DNA of 64,000 nt from J054 sp965221985 (GCA_965221985.1 OZ244928.1:1240001-1304000); one strand, 5' to 3'; counted from the stretch's first letter, positions 52,787 through 61,824 are shown. Numbers and translations: made by a program. The notes: a model not told the origin generated them from the sequence alone.

Positions 52787-53155
52787 ATGATTCAGATGCA
52801 AACAGCCTTAAATGCCGCCGACAACAGTGGGGCGCGCCGTTTAATGTGCATCAAGGTGCTGGGCGGCTCCAAGCGTCGATATGCAGGTATTGGTGACATT
52901 ATTAAGGTCAGTGTAAAAGATGCAATTCCCCGCGGTCGGGTCAAGAAGGGTGAAATCTACAACGCAGTTGTCGTGCGAACCCGCAAGGGTGTGCGTCGCT
53001 CTGACGGTTCATTGATTCGCTTTGATGGGAATGCGGCGGTGTTGCTGAATAACCGTTTCGAGCCTATTGGTACCCGTATTTTTGGTCCGGTAACCCGTGA
53101 GCTACGTACCAGTCGATTTATGAAAATTATTTCGCTAGCGCCGGAAGTGCTCTGA
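52787..53155 (+). CDS. rplN: 50S ribosomal protein L14
   Basis: A 122-residue beta-barrel protein at the intersubunit bridge. It starts MIQMQTALNAADNSGARR, exactly the family length from ATG 52787; the frame opens seven codons earlier at 52766. Also KVLGGSKRRYAGIGDIIKVS and a C-terminus FMKIISLAPEVL. Confidence 0.96.
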   Translation: MIQMQTALNAADNSGARRLMCIKVLGGSKRRYAGIGDIIKVSVKDAIPRGRVKKGEIYNAVVVRTRKGVRRSDGSLIRFDGNAAVLLNNRFEPIGTRIFGPVTRELRTSRFMKIISLAPEVL

Positions 53156-53175
53156 ATAGGCGTGAGAATATAGCA

Positions 53176-53499
53176 ATGAGTATCAAACGCATTAAAAAGG
53201 GTGATGAAGTCGTCGTAATCGCCGGCCGTGACAAGGGTCGTCGCGGCAATGTGTTGCGCGTGCTCGACGATGACCGGGTGCTGATTGAAAACATAAATGT
53301 GGTCAAGAAGCATCAAAAACCCAACCCGAATGCTGGAATACAGGGCGGGATTATTGAAAAAGAAATGCCCTTGCATGAGTCCAATGTGATGTTGTTTAAC
53401 CCAACCACGGAGAAGCCGGACCGCGTTGGCGTAAAGTCGCTGGAAGACGGTACCCGAGTGCGTTTCTTTAAATCGAACAAAGAGGTCCTTGACGCCTAG
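53176..53499 (+). CDS. rplX: 50S ribosomal protein L24
   Basis: A 107-residue assembly initiator with an N-terminal KOW motif (KKGDEVVVIAGRDKGRRGNV) and the loop KHQKPNPNAGIQGGIIEKE. It is 21 bases after rplN. Confidence 0.96.
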   Translation: MSIKRIKKGDEVVVIAGRDKGRRGNVLRVLDDDRVLIENINVVKKHQKPNPNAGIQGGIIEKEMPLHESNVMLFNPTTEKPDRVGVKSLEDGTRVRFFKSNKEVLDA

Positions 53500-53522
53500 G
53501 GGCGTTCGTTGGAGCAGGAACT

Positions 53523-54062
53523 ATGGCCAGGTTGCAGGAATTTTATTCGCAAACCGTTGTGCCCCAGCTCAAGGAGAGTCTGGGCCTTGATAACGTGATG
53601 GAAGTTCCAAGGATTCGCAAAATTACCTTGAATATGGGTATTGGCGAGGCCGTGGCCGACAAGAAGCTAGTGGAAAAAGCAGTTAGCGACATGCAGAGAA
53701 TCGCAGGCCAAAAGCCGCTGATCTGTAAAGCACGCAAATCCGTAGCGGCTTTCAAGGTGCGTGACGGCATGCCTATCGGCTGCAAGGTCACTTTACGCCG
53801 TGAGCGTATGTATGAGTTTTTAGATCGTTTGATCAGTATCGCAATTCCGCGTACTCGGGATTTTCGTGGGCTCAATCCGAAGTCTTTCGATGGCCGTGGA
53901 AACTACAGCATGGGCGTACAGGAACAGATTATTTTCCCGGAAATCGACTACGACAGCATTGACTCGATCCGCGGAATGGATATCACCATCACAACGAATG
54001 CGCGAAACGATAAAGAAGGACGAGCCTTGCTCGACGCTTTCAATTTCCCGTTCAAGAAATAA
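53523..54062 (+). CDS. rplE: 50S ribosomal protein L5
   Basis: A 179-residue protein that binds 5S rRNA. Motifs: KITLNMGIGEAVADKKLVEK, ITGQ-equivalent IAGQKPLICKARKSVAAFKV, and RDFRGLNPKSFDGRGNYSMG. Normal length; followed after 14 bases by rpsN. Confidence 0.97.
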   Translation: MARLQEFYSQTVVPQLKESLGLDNVMEVPRIRKITLNMGIGEAVADKKLVEKAVSDMQRIAGQKPLICKARKSVAAFKVRDGMPIGCKVTLRRERMYEFLDRLISIAIPRTRDFRGLNPKSFDGRGNYSMGVQEQIIFPEIDYDSIDSIRGMDITITTNARNDKEGRALLDAFNFPFKK

Positions 54063-54076
54063 CGACGGTAAGAACT

Positions 54077-54382
54077 ATGGCTAAGAAATCAATGACTGAG
54101 CGAGAGATCAAGCGCGCCAAGGTGGTAGCTCGCTATGCGGCAAAGCGTGCTGAAATCAAGCGCGTCATAGCAAGTTCAAAAAGCACTGACGAGGAACGCC
54201 AGGCCGCATTTGCAGCTTTGCAGCGCTTACCCCGCAATGCCAGCCCCAGCCGTTTAAGAAATCGTTGTGCCATTACCGGTCGTCCAAAGGGCTACTACCG
54301 TAAATTTGGTCTCGGACGCAATAAGCTCCGGGAGGAAACCATGGCCGGCAATTTGCCTGGCCTGCGCAAGGCCAGCTGGTAG
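54077..54382 (+). CDS. rpsN: 30S ribosomal protein S14, zinc-independent form
   Basis: A 101-residue long-type S14. It has a single Cys in RLRNRCAITGRPKGYYRKFG rather than the CXXC pairs of the zinc-binding form, so it does not depend on zinc. C-terminus LPGLRKASW is conserved. Confidence 0.96.
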   Translation: MAKKSMTEREIKRAKVVARYAAKRAEIKRVIASSKSTDEERQAAFAALQRLPRNASPSRLRNRCAITGRPKGYYRKFGLGRNKLREETMAGNLPGLRKASW

Positions 54383-54406
54383 AGCCAGTAGGAGAGATTG
54401 ATAGCC

Positions 54407-54805
54407 ATGAGTATGTCCGACCCCATCGCCGATATGCTGACGCGCATTCGCAATGGCCAGAATGTTGGTCTAGAGACTGTCAGCATGCCGTCCTCGACTA
54501 AGAAAGTTGCCATTGCCAAGGTGCTTTTGGACGAGGGTTATATCAATGGCTACGAGGTCGAGGACGTGGCTGGTAATAAGCGGCAGTTAAAGCTTGAGCT
54601 GCGTTATTTCGAAGGCAAACCAGTTATTGATGAGTTGCGGCGAGTGAGCAAACCGGGGTTGAGGATTTTTAAGAAAAAGGATGAACTGCCTAGCGTGCTG
54701 GGTGGTTTGGGCGTCGCGATCGTCTCCACCTCCGAGGGTGTAATGACAGATCGTATGGCGAGAAGTAAAGGTTTTGGTGGTGAGGTGCTCTGCGTAGTTT
54801 CCTAA
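54407..54805 (+). CDS. rpsH: 30S ribosomal protein S8
   Basis: A 132-residue protein that binds the central domain of 16S rRNA and, in E. coli, represses the spc operon. ATG 54407 gives SMSDPIADMLTRIRNGQ, the family N-terminus; the frame opens three codons earlier. End: TDRMARSKGFGGEVLCVVS. Confidence 0.96.
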   Translation: MSMSDPIADMLTRIRNGQNVGLETVSMPSSTKKVAIAKVLLDEGYINGYEVEDVAGNKRQLKLELRYFEGKPVIDELRRVSKPGLRIFKKKDELPSVLGGLGVAIVSTSEGVMTDRMARSKGFGGEVLCVVS

Positions 54806-54841
54806 GGGAGACCACGCCGGAGATACAGCGGAACGCGAACC

Positions 54842-55375
54842 ATGTCGAGAGTAGCGAGTAATCCAGTTGCATTGCCTAAGGGCGTGGAAGTTAAACAGTC
54901 CGGCTCCCAATTGAGTGTTAAGGGGCCAAAGGGCGAGCTCAGCATGCCTCTGCATGGCGAGGTGGAGCTTTCCTTGGCTGATGACAATGCCTCGGTGGCT
55001 GCTCGCTCTGGCTCAAAGTTGGCAAATGCGATGGCTGGTACGACTCGCTCCTTGATTAATAACATGGTGCAAGGTGTGACGACGGGTTTTGAGCGCAAGC
55101 TTGAGCTTGTCGGCGTTGGCTATCGTGCTAAGGCGCAGGGCAAGACTTTGAATTTGACTCTGGGCTTTTCACATCCAGTGGATTATCCGATTCCCGAAGG
55201 CATTTCTATTGAGACGCCTAGCCAAACAGAAGTGGTTATCAAGGGTATGGATAAGCAGAAAGTCGGCCAAGTGGCTGCGGAGATTCGGCGTTATCGGCCT
55301 CCCGAACCTTACAAGGGTAAGGGTGTTCGTTATAGCGATGAGCGCGTTGTTATCAAGGAAGCCAAGAAGAAGTAG
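54842..55375 (+). CDS. rplF: 50S ribosomal protein L6
   Basis: A 177-residue duplicated-fold protein near the GTPase centre. It has SNPVALPKGVEVKQSGSQL and LELVGVGYRAKAQGKTLNL; the C-terminal RRYRPPEPYKGKGVRYSDE is conserved. It is 36 bases after rpsH. Confidence 0.97.
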   Translation: MSRVASNPVALPKGVEVKQSGSQLSVKGPKGELSMPLHGEVELSLADDNASVAARSGSKLANAMAGTTRSLINNMVQGVTTGFERKLELVGVGYRAKAQGKTLNLTLGFSHPVDYPIPEGISIETPSQTEVVIKGMDKQKVGQVAAEIRRYRPPEPYKGKGVRYSDERVVIKEAKKK

Positions 55376-55401
55376 GGCCGACGCAAATAGTTGAAACGAA
55401 A

Positions 55402-55758
55402 ATGACTATCAGAAACAGACGACTACGGCGTTTACGCAAGACGCGAGCAAAAATTCGAGAACTGGGTGTGCCGCGCCTGTCGGTGCATCGCACGCCGCGA
55501 CATATATATGCTCAGCTAACTAGTGCCGATGGTTCGCAGGTACTCGCGACCGCATCAACCGTGCAAAAGGCAGTACGTGATGGGCTTGATGGTAAGACTG
55601 GCAATGTTGACGCCGCGGTGGCGGTGGGTGCGGCGATCGCGGAAAAAGCGTCTGCCGCGGGAGTGAAAAAAGTTGCTTTTGATCGTTCGGGATTTCGTTA
55701 TCACGGACGTTTGAAGGCCTTGGCTGAAGCCGCTCGCGAAGGCGGCTTGGAATTCTAA
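55402..55758 (+). CDS. rplR: 50S ribosomal protein L18
   Basis: A 118-residue 5S rRNA-binding protein. Basic N-terminus RNRRLRRLRKTRAKIRELG, then RLSVHRTPRHIYAQL and FDRSGFRYHGRLKALAEAAR. It precedes rpsE by 13 bases. Confidence 0.96.
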   Translation: MTIRNRRLRRLRKTRAKIRELGVPRLSVHRTPRHIYAQLTSADGSQVLATASTVQKAVRDGLDGKTGNVDAAVAVGAAIAEKASAAGVKKVAFDRSGFRYHGRLKALAEAAREGGLEF

Positions 55759-55771
55759 GCAGGATCTAGGT

Positions 55772-56278
55772 ATGGCGAGAGTTGATCAGGCGGGCGGTTC
55801 CGAAGACCTGCTGGAAAAATTGGTTACCGTGAATCGTGTCGCCAAGGTTGTGAAGGGTGGCCGACAATTTGGCTTCACGGCACTAACCGTGGTAGGCGAT
55901 GGTGATGGCCGGGTTGGCTTTGGCTATGGCAAAGCCCGTGAGGTACCCATTGCGATTCAAAAAGCCATGCAGTCGGCTCGCAAGAATTTGCGTAAGGTCT
56001 CTTTGCGCAATGAGACCTTGCATTGCTCAATGGTCGGCCGCCATGGTGCCACCAAGGTTTACATGCAGCCGGCATCTGAAGGTACCGGCATTATCGCAGG
56101 TGGTGCGATGCGCGCGGTTTTCGAATGTGCCGGCGTGCGCAATGTATTGGCTAAGAGTTATGGCTCGCGCAATCCTATCAATGTAGTGCGGGCGACAATT
56201 AGCGCGCTCTACGGAATGCACTCGCCGGAAAGAATTGCGGCCAAACGTGGCAAGACTGTTGCGGAAATTTTGGGGTAG
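55772..56278 (+). CDS. rpsE: 30S ribosomal protein S5
   Basis: A 168-residue decoding-fidelity protein. The dsRNA-binding fold appears as LVTVNRVAKVVKGGRQFGFT and VGDGDGRVGFGYGKAREVP; AGGAMRAVFECAGVRNVLAK follows. No ram-type change is obvious by eye. rpmD begins five bases later. Confidence 0.97.
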   Translation: MARVDQAGGSEDLLEKLVTVNRVAKVVKGGRQFGFTALTVVGDGDGRVGFGYGKAREVPIAIQKAMQSARKNLRKVSLRNETLHCSMVGRHGATKVYMQPASEGTGIIAGGAMRAVFECAGVRNVLAKSYGSRNPINVVRATISALYGMHSPERIAAKRGKTVAEILG

Positions 56279-56283
56279 GACTC

Positions 56284-56472
56284 ATGGCGAAGGCGAATAA
56301 ATTAAAGCTAACGCTGGTAAAAAGCCGTCATGGACGCTTGCGATCACACAAGGCCTGTGTTGCGGGTCTTGGTTTGCGTCGCATTCACCAAACGGTTGAA
56401 GTGACTGATACCCCGGAGAATCGTGGCATGGTGAACAAGATTTCCTACTTGTTGCGTGTGGAAGAAGTTTGA
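56284..56472 (+). CDS. rpmD: 50S ribosomal protein L30
   Basis: A 62-residue protein: KLKLTLVKSRHGRLRSHKAC, GLGLRRIHQTVEVTDTPENR and MVNKISYLLRVEE. Its stop shares one base with the rplO ATG (TGATG). Confidence 0.95.
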   Translation: MAKANKLKLTLVKSRHGRLRSHKACVAGLGLRRIHQTVEVTDTPENRGMVNKISYLLRVEEV

Positions 56473-56900
56473 TGAAACTCAACGACTTGAAGCCCGGAAG
56501 CCGCAAGGCGCCCAAGCGATTTGGTCGGGGTCATTCAGCCGGCCAGGGTAAGACCTGTGGCCGCGGGGTGAAGGGCCAACACGCGCGGTCTGGTGGATTC
56601 CACAAGGTCGGTTTTGAAGGCGGTCAAATGCCGCTGCAGCGTCGCTTGCCGAAGATTGGTTTCGTTTCGCCAAAGCGTGGTGAAACCGCGGAGCTTCGTT
56701 TGCACGAACTCGCCTTGGTGGCCGATAAGGTTGTGGATTTGGACAGCCTTAAGCGTGCCGGATTGATTGCGGCACAAAGCAAGAAGGCGAAAGTTTTCGC
56801 GTCAGGCAAATTAGAAAAAGCAATAAAAATCAAAGGTATAGCAGTTACGCCTGGTGCCCGAAAGGCGATCGAGGCCGCCGGCGGTTCTATTGAGGAATAG
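56472..56900 (+). CDS. rplO: 50S ribosomal protein L15
   Basis: A 142-residue late-assembly protein. Glycine-rich N-terminus: KLNDLKPGSRKAPKRFGRGH, then KTCGRGVKGQHARSGG and FEGGQMPLQRRLPKIGF. ATG 56472 is chosen over the in-frame TTG one codon earlier. secY follows after 35 bases. Confidence 0.96.
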   Translation: MKLNDLKPGSRKAPKRFGRGHSAGQGKTCGRGVKGQHARSGGFHKVGFEGGQMPLQRRLPKIGFVSPKRGETAELRLHELALVADKVVDLDSLKRAGLIAAQSKKAKVFASGKLEKAIKIKGIAVTPGARKAIEAAGGSIEE

Positions 56901-56935
56901 TTGCCTAGCCGCGAGTTAGCAACAACATAAACGAC

Positions 56936-58279
56936 ATGGCAAAAAGCAAGATGGTCAATCCGGCAGCAGCCCTCAGCGAAGCAAGTCGCTTCTCTGACCT
57001 GCGCTCGCGCCTGTTGTTTTTGGTTGGTGCCCTGGTTGTGTACCGAATCGGCACATTCATTCCGGTACCGGGCATTGATCCGCAAGCCTTAGAGCAATTC
57101 TTCCAAGATCAATCCGGCACCATCCTCAGCATGTTTAACATGTTTTCCGGCGGTGCCTTGGAGCGGCTAAGCATTTTTGCCCTTGGAATCATGCCCTACA
57201 TATCCGCCTCCATCATTATGCAGATGGCCAGTGTGGTGGTGCCGAGCATGGCGCAGCTAAAAAAAGAGGGTGAGGCTGGGCGTCGCAAGATTACGCAGTA
57301 CACGCGTTATGGCACCGTCCTCTTGGCGAGCTTTCAATCCGTCGGTGCTGCCGTTGCTTTGCAGAACCAAGGAGTGGTTATCGCGCCGGGCTTTAGTTTT
57401 GTTTTTACCGCCGCGGTAACTTTGGTTACCGGAACTGTATTTCTGATGTGGCTGGGTGAGCAAATCACCGAGCGTGGTATCGGCAACGGGATCTCAATGA
57501 TTATATTGGCGAGCATCATTTCCGGCTTGCCCTCGGCCATTGGCGGCACCTTGCAGCTCGTCGAGACAGGTGAAATGCCCTCGGCACTGGCGCTTATTCT
57601 AATTATTCTCGTGCTTGTCGTGACGGCCATCGTCGTCTTCATCGAGCGCGGGCAGCGGCGGATTACCGTGAACTATGCAAAACGCCAGCAGGGCCGGCGC
57701 ATGTATGCGGGGCAATCCAGCCACCTCCCTTTCAAGATCAACATGGCCGGCGTTATTCCGCCGATTTTTGCATCCAGCATCATTTTGTTTCCAGGCACCA
57801 TAGCCGGTTGGTTTGGAACCATGGAGGGATTTAGTTGGTTGCAAACGGTCGCTGCGAAGCTGCAGCCTGGGCAGCCCATTTACATTTTGATCTACGCTTC
57901 CATGATCATGTTTTTCTGTTTCTTCTATACCGCATTGGTATTCAATTCGCGGGAGACAGCAGACAATTTGAAGAAATCCGGCGCCTTTATTCCGGGTATC
58001 CGGCCCGGGCATCAAACGGCGGACTATATTGATGGTGTGCTGACGAAACTGACCTTCTGGGGAGGTTTGTACATTACCTTAGTTTGTTTGTTGCCAGAGT
58101 TCATGATTTTGTATTGGCGTGTGCCGTTCTACTTCGGCGGTACCTCCTTGCTCATCATTGTTGTGGTGACGATGGATTTCATGGGGCAACTTCAAGCTCA
58201 CATGATGTCGCATCAATACGATGGCCTATTGAAGAAGGCCAACCTAAAAGGCTACGGGCGTGCCGGCCAAGTGCGCTGA
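56936..58279 (+). CDS. secY: Preprotein translocase subunit SecY
   Basis: A 447-residue channel of the Sec translocon with ten spans. Signatures: FFQDQSGTILSMFNMFSGGA, the plug-proximal LSIFALGIMPYISASIIMQM and GNGISMIILASIISGLP. The cytoplasmic loop RRITVNYAKRQQGRRMYAGQ is where SecA and the ribosome dock. It works with SecE, encoded at 31097. Confidence 0.98.
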   Translation: MAKSKMVNPAAALSEASRFSDLRSRLLFLVGALVVYRIGTFIPVPGIDPQALEQFFQDQSGTILSMFNMFSGGALERLSIFALGIMPYISASIIMQMASVVVPSMAQLKKEGEAGRRKITQYTRYGTVLLASFQSVGAAVALQNQGVVIAPGFSFVFTAAVTLVTGTVFLMWLGEQITERGIGNGISMIILASIISGLPSAIGGTLQLVETGEMPSALALILIILVLVVTAIVVFIERGQRRITVNYAKRQQGRRMYAGQSSHLPFKINMAGVIPPIFASSIILFPGTIAGWFGTMEGFSWLQTVAAKLQPGQPIYILIYASMIMFFCFFYTALVFNSRETADNLKKSGAFIPGIRPGHQTADYIDGVLTKLTFWGGLYITLVCLLPEFMILYWRVPFYFGGTSLLIIVVVTMDFMGQLQAHMMSHQYDGLLKKANLKGYGRAGQVR

Positions 58280-58301
58280 GTAGTCAGCTTAGGAGAATGA
58301 T

Positions 58302-58415
58302 ATGAAAGTAAGAGCCTCGGTAAAGCGAATCTGCAGAAACTGCAAAATAGTTCGCCGCAAGCGCGTTATCCGCGTTATTTGTACCGATCCCCGTCACAAA
58401 CAACGGCAGGGCTGA
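58302..58415 (+). CDS. rpmJ: 50S ribosomal protein L36, zinc-binding form
   Basis: A 37-residue protein reading MKVRASVKRICRNCKIVRRK and ending CTDPRHKQRQG. C11, C14, C27 and H32 form a zinc ribbon, the standard C+ type. ATG is preceded by TTAGGAGAATGAT. It sits between secY and rpsM as expected. Confidence 0.96.
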   Translation: MKVRASVKRICRNCKIVRRKRVIRVICTDPRHKQRQG

Positions 58416-58445
58416 TTTCAACGCCCCTTTGTTGGAGAGAGTTAG

Positions 58446-58802
58446 ATGGCGCGTATTGCTGGAATAAACATCCCCTTGCAAAAGCATGTGGTGATTGCAT
58501 TGACAAGTATATTTGGGGTCGGCAATTCACGAGCGCGTGAAATTTGCGCGTCCGCCGGCGTTGCGCCCGATGTAAAGGTGAAAGATCTCAGCGAGCCAGA
58601 AGTGGAATCATTGCGAAGTGCCTTGGCTAAGTATCCGGTGGAAGGCGACTTGCGTCGTGAAGTCACGATGAACGTGAAGCGATTAATGGATCTCGGTGCC
58701 TATCGCGGTATCCGTCACCGCCGGGGCTTGCCGCTGCGGGGTCAGCGGACGCGCACTAATGCGCGGACCCGGAAGGGCCCACGTCGGCCCATTCGTAAAT
58801 AA
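58446..58802 (+). CDS. rpsM: 30S ribosomal protein S13
   Basis: A 118-residue head protein at the intersubunit bridge. ARIAGINIPLQKHVVIALTS, YRGIRHRRGLPLRGQRTRTN and the basic C-terminal tail (ARTRKGPRRPIRK) that reaches the P site are intact. Confidence 0.97.
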   Translation: MARIAGINIPLQKHVVIALTSIFGVGNSRAREICASAGVAPDVKVKDLSEPEVESLRSALAKYPVEGDLRREVTMNVKRLMDLGAYRGIRHRRGLPLRGQRTRTNARTRKGPRRPIRK

Positions 58803-58822
58803 GTTGGACTAGGTAGTAGTTT

Positions 58823-59209
58823 ATGGCCCAGGAAAAAGTAAAAAAGAAGGTAAAGAAGCAATTGCCCGAAGGCATTGCTCATGTTTACGCTTCTTTTAAC
58901 AATACGATCATTACCATTACCGATCGGCAAGGCAATGCGGTGTCTTGGGCGACGGCCGGTGGTTGTGGTTTTAGGGGCTCACGAAAGAGTACGCCGTTTG
59001 CCGCGCAAGTGGCAGCTGAAAAGGCTGGCCGTGCCGCGCAAGATATCGCCGGCATGAAAAATCTGGAAGTGCGCGTTCAGGGGCCGGGCCCAGGCCGAGA
59101 ATCTGCCGTGCGCTCATTGAATGCCTGTGGTTTCAGGATCACGAATATCGAAGATGTGACGCCAATTCCCCACAACGGCTGCCGCCCACCCAAGAAGCGC
59201 CGAGTCTGA
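58823..59209 (+). CDS. rpsK: 30S ribosomal protein S11
   Basis: A 128-residue platform protein. HVYASFNNTIITITDRQGNA, GCGFRGSRKSTPFAAQVAAE and DVTPIPHNGCRPPKKRRV are the family core, with the basic tail near the mRNA exit. Confidence 0.97.
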   Translation: MAQEKVKKKVKKQLPEGIAHVYASFNNTIITITDRQGNAVSWATAGGCGFRGSRKSTPFAAQVAAEKAGRAAQDIAGMKNLEVRVQGPGPGRESAVRSLNACGFRITNIEDVTPIPHNGCRPPKKRRV

Positions 59210-59220
59210 GGTTTTAGAAA

Positions 59221-59844
59221 ATGGCCAGGTATTTAGGACCAAAATGTAAGCTGTCTCGCCGCGAGGGCACGGACCTCTTTTTAAAAAGTGGTGTGAAGCC
59301 TCTGGATGCGAAGTGCAAGCTGGAGACACCGCCGGGGCAATCGCAAAGCAAGCGACGTCCCCGTATGTCGGACTATGGTTTGCAGTTGAGAGAAAAACAG
59401 AAGCTGCGTCGGATGTATGGCGTGCTTGAGCGTCAGTTCCGCGGCTATTACAAGAAGGCCGCCCAGCAGAAGGGTTCTACCGGCGAAAATTTGCTGCGTC
59501 TGCTAGAGGGTCGTTTAGATAACACCGTATACCGAATGGGATTTGCCGTCACTCGTGCCGAGGCCCGGCAATTGGTTTCGCATAAAGCCATTACTGTTAA
59601 CGACAAGGTTGTTAGCATTCCGTCGTATCAGGTAACGGCGGGTGACAAAATTGAAGTTCGTGAGCGTTCGCGCAGCCAACTTCGTATAAAGAATGCCCTA
59701 AGCATCGCGGGCCAAGTCGGATGGCCCGACTGGGTGCAGGTCGATGAAACGAGCATGAGCGGCGTGTTAAAAACACTGCCCGAGCGTGAAGATATTCTGC
59801 CCGACATCAACGAGAATCTTGTCGTCGAGCTTTACTCGAAGTAA
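59221..59844 (+). CDS. rpsD: 30S ribosomal protein S4
   Basis: A 207-residue assembly initiator. It starts ARYLGPKCKLSRREGTDLFL. The S4 RNA-binding domain includes LLEGRLDNTVYRMGFAVTRA and AITVNDKVVSIPSYQVTAGD. In enterobacteria S4 represses the alpha operon. rpoA starts 19 bases after its stop. Confidence 0.97.
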   Translation: MARYLGPKCKLSRREGTDLFLKSGVKPLDAKCKLETPPGQSQSKRRPRMSDYGLQLREKQKLRRMYGVLERQFRGYYKKAAQQKGSTGENLLRLLEGRLDNTVYRMGFAVTRAEARQLVSHKAITVNDKVVSIPSYQVTAGDKIEVRERSRSQLRIKNALSIAGQVGWPDWVQVDETSMSGVLKTLPEREDILPDINENLVVELYSK

Positions 59845-59863
59845 GCAGGAGAGGACTCCCCAA

Positions 59864-60868
59864 ATGCAGGAATCCATCAGCGATTTTTTGAAGCCACGTA
59901 GCGTCCGCGTACAGCCGGAGAGCGCAACCCGAGCTCGAATTATTATCGAGCCCTTCGAGCGCGGTTTCGGCCACACTCTGGGCAATGCTTTGCGCAGGGT
60001 TTTGTTATCCAGTATGCCGGGTGCGGCGATTGTGGAGGCCGAGATTGACGGCGTGCTGCATGAGTACACCAGTATCGAAGGCGTGCAAGAGGATGTTGTC
60101 GAAATTCTTCTAAATCTTAAGGACGTTGCTTTGCGTATGCATTCGCGTGATCGCGCGGAGCTGACCTTGTCGAAGAAAGGCCCAGGCCCGGTCACAGCTG
60201 GTGATATCAGCCGCGACCATGACGTCGAGGTCGTGAACCCGGATCTGGTCATTGCGAATTTGACCAGCGCGGGTGATCTTAGGATGGTGCTTACTGTTGA
60301 GCGAGGCCGCGGGTATCGTCCAGCCACTCAACCGCAGAATACCGAAGACCAGAGCCCTACTATCGGCCGCTTGCGCCTGGACGCTTCCTTTAGCCCCATC
60401 CGACGTGTGACTTACAACGTCGAGGCCGCACGTGTGGAGCAGCGCACGGATTTGGACAAGCTGAATCTCGATGTTGAGACCAATGGCACGATAGATCCCG
60501 AAGAAGCGATTCGCCGCGCGGGTGCAATTCTTAAAGATCAGCTTGAGGTTTTTGTCGATCTGCAGGGCGAAGATCAGACCAGTGCTGGCGCCAGCGATAC
60601 GCAGGTAGATCCGCTGTTACTGCGTCCAGTTGATGAACTGGAGCTGACCGTACGCTCGGCCAACTGCTTGAAGGCCGAGAACATCAACTACATCGGCGAT
60701 CTGATACAGCGCACGGAAGTCGAGCTGCTTAGAACGCCTAATCTCGGCAAGAAATCTTTGACCGAGATAAAGGAAGTGCTAGAGAGTCATGGTTTGGCTC
60801 TGGGTATGCGGGTGGAGAATTGGCCACCGCCCAGCCTGGCGATCCATGACGGCGATCAGGCCGCCTGA
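59864..60868 (+). CDS. rpoA: RNA polymerase alpha subunit
   Basis: A 334-residue subunit that nucleates RNA polymerase assembly. The N-terminal domain has ERGFGHTLGNALRRVLLSSM and GVQEDVVEILLNLKDVALRM; the C-terminal domain that contacts activators and UP elements is ELTVRSANCLKAENINYIGD with GKKSLTEIKEVLESHGLALG. The frame opens at 59786 within rpsD, but ATG 59864 after GCAGGAGAGGACTCCCCAA is the family start. Confidence 0.98.
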   Translation: MQESISDFLKPRSVRVQPESATRARIIIEPFERGFGHTLGNALRRVLLSSMPGAAIVEAEIDGVLHEYTSIEGVQEDVVEILLNLKDVALRMHSRDRAELTLSKKGPGPVTAGDISRDHDVEVVNPDLVIANLTSAGDLRMVLTVERGRGYRPATQPQNTEDQSPTIGRLRLDASFSPIRRVTYNVEAARVEQRTDLDKLNLDVETNGTIDPEEAIRRAGAILKDQLEVFVDLQGEDQTSAGASDTQVDPLLLRPVDELELTVRSANCLKAENINYIGDLIQRTEVELLRTPNLGKKSLTEIKEVLESHGLALGMRVENWPPPSLAIHDGDQAA

Positions 60869-60925
60869 GAGCTTGGAAATTGGACGGCGTCGAAGTGATA
60901 ATCGGCGCAAATAGGATAGCTAGAC

Positions 60926-61309
60926 ATGCGACACCAAAAAGCCGGCCGTAGCCTCGGCCGCACGAGTAGTCATCGCAGAGCCATGTATCGGAACATGGCG
61001 GCTTCACTGATTCGTCATGAGACAATTCGGACCACCTTGCCGAAGGCTAAAGAGCTGCGGCGCGTTGTCGAGCCGCTAATTACCTTGGCTAAGCTTGATG
61101 GTGTGGCCCAGCGCCGGCTGGCGTTTGACCGGCTGCGCGACAAAGAAGTCGTCGGCAAGCTGTTTACAGAATTGGGCCCCCGTTTTAAGGAGCGCCCGGG
61201 TGGTTACCTGCGCATCTTGAAAAATGGTTTCCGGCCCGGTGATTCCGCTCCCATGGCCATAGTGCAATTGCTGGATCAACCTGAAGCCGAGGCTGCCGCT
61301 AAAGACTAG
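60926..61309 (+). CDS. rplQ: 50S ribosomal protein L17
   Basis: A 127-residue protein, the end of the superoperon. Segments RHQKAGRSLGRTSSHRRAMY, SLIRHETIRTTLPKAKELRR and GGYLRILKNGFRPGDSAPMA are typical. No intrinsic terminator with a T run is visible after its stop; the next gene begins 37 bases later. Confidence 0.97.
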   Translation: MRHQKAGRSLGRTSSHRRAMYRNMAASLIRHETIRTTLPKAKELRRVVEPLITLAKLDGVAQRRLAFDRLRDKEVVGKLFTELGPRFKERPGGYLRILKNGFRPGDSAPMAIVQLLDQPEAEAAAKD

Positions 61310-61330
61310 CTGTTGCCTAGCTTTCGACGG

Positions 61331-61346
61331 AGCTCTAGCGAGAGCT
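61331..61346 (+). promoter_or_regulatory. Short hairpin abutting the next start codon
   Basis: AGCTCT-AGCG-AGAGCT forms a 6-bp stem ending directly at the ATG of the small membrane protein. Its 3' arm includes the purine run that would serve as ribosome site, so the fold could limit initiation. A weak terminator for rplQ is the alternative. Confidence 0.35.
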
Positions 61347-61664
61347 ATGAAAGTCGTTTTCAATGTGGGGCTAATCTTTGGTTCGCTGCTATTTTTCGTT
61401 AGCATTATTGTTGCGTTAGCCGTGCTGGGTCTCGGGGTCGAGCAGTTTGAGCATGTGCGCCCCCGGTTTGAACTACTGGTGCGGCTATTGTTCATCGGGT
61501 TCTTGATTGCCACGTTTGTCCTGTGGCTGAGCGGGTGGAAAATATTAATATTTCATTGGGCTGAGCGACCTATATTGAAAAATTGTTGTCTAGTAGCGTT
61601 CCATGTGTTTTTCGCGGTTCCATCTGCGTATGTCATTTACCTAACGCGGGGAGACTGTAACTAA
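61347..61664 (+). CDS. Small membrane protein, unknown function
   Basis: A 105-residue protein with about four hydrophobic segments (residues 4-28, 44-63, 62-72, 80-100) and short charged loops (EQFEHVRPRFELL, HWAERPILKN). I recognise no family. It is on the same strand 37 bases after rplQ. Codon choice is more A/T-rich (e.g. GGTGGAAAATATTAATATTT), unlike the ribosomal genes, and IS relics follow, so it may have arrived by transfer. Moderate confidence that it is translated. Confidence 0.55.
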   Translation: MKVVFNVGLIFGSLLFFVSIIVALAVLGLGVEQFEHVRPRFELLVRLLFIGFLIATFVLWLSGWKILIFHWAERPILKNCCLVAFHVFFAVPSAYVIYLTRGDCN

Positions 61665-61710
61665 ATCTGTGTAATTGCCTATGATTAGCCCATGAAATGG
61701 GCAAGGATAG

Positions 61711-61824
61711 GTATACGTCAAAGACGCTGCTAAGAATATCAAAACTAAAGCGGACCTCAACGAGTTCCGGCAAATGCTGATCAAGGTGACGGTCGAGACA
61801 GCGCTCAACGCTGAACTCGGTTGA
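61711..61824 (+). mobile_element. IS256-family transposase remnant
   Basis: A reading frame closed by stops gives KTKADLNEFRQMLIKVTVET followed by ALNAELG and TGA. The pattern matches the start of IS256/mutator transposases, where a short helix precedes ALNAEL-x-x-HLGY. The usual HLGY and catalytic domain are missing, so only a piece of the 5' end remains. Confidence 0.6.
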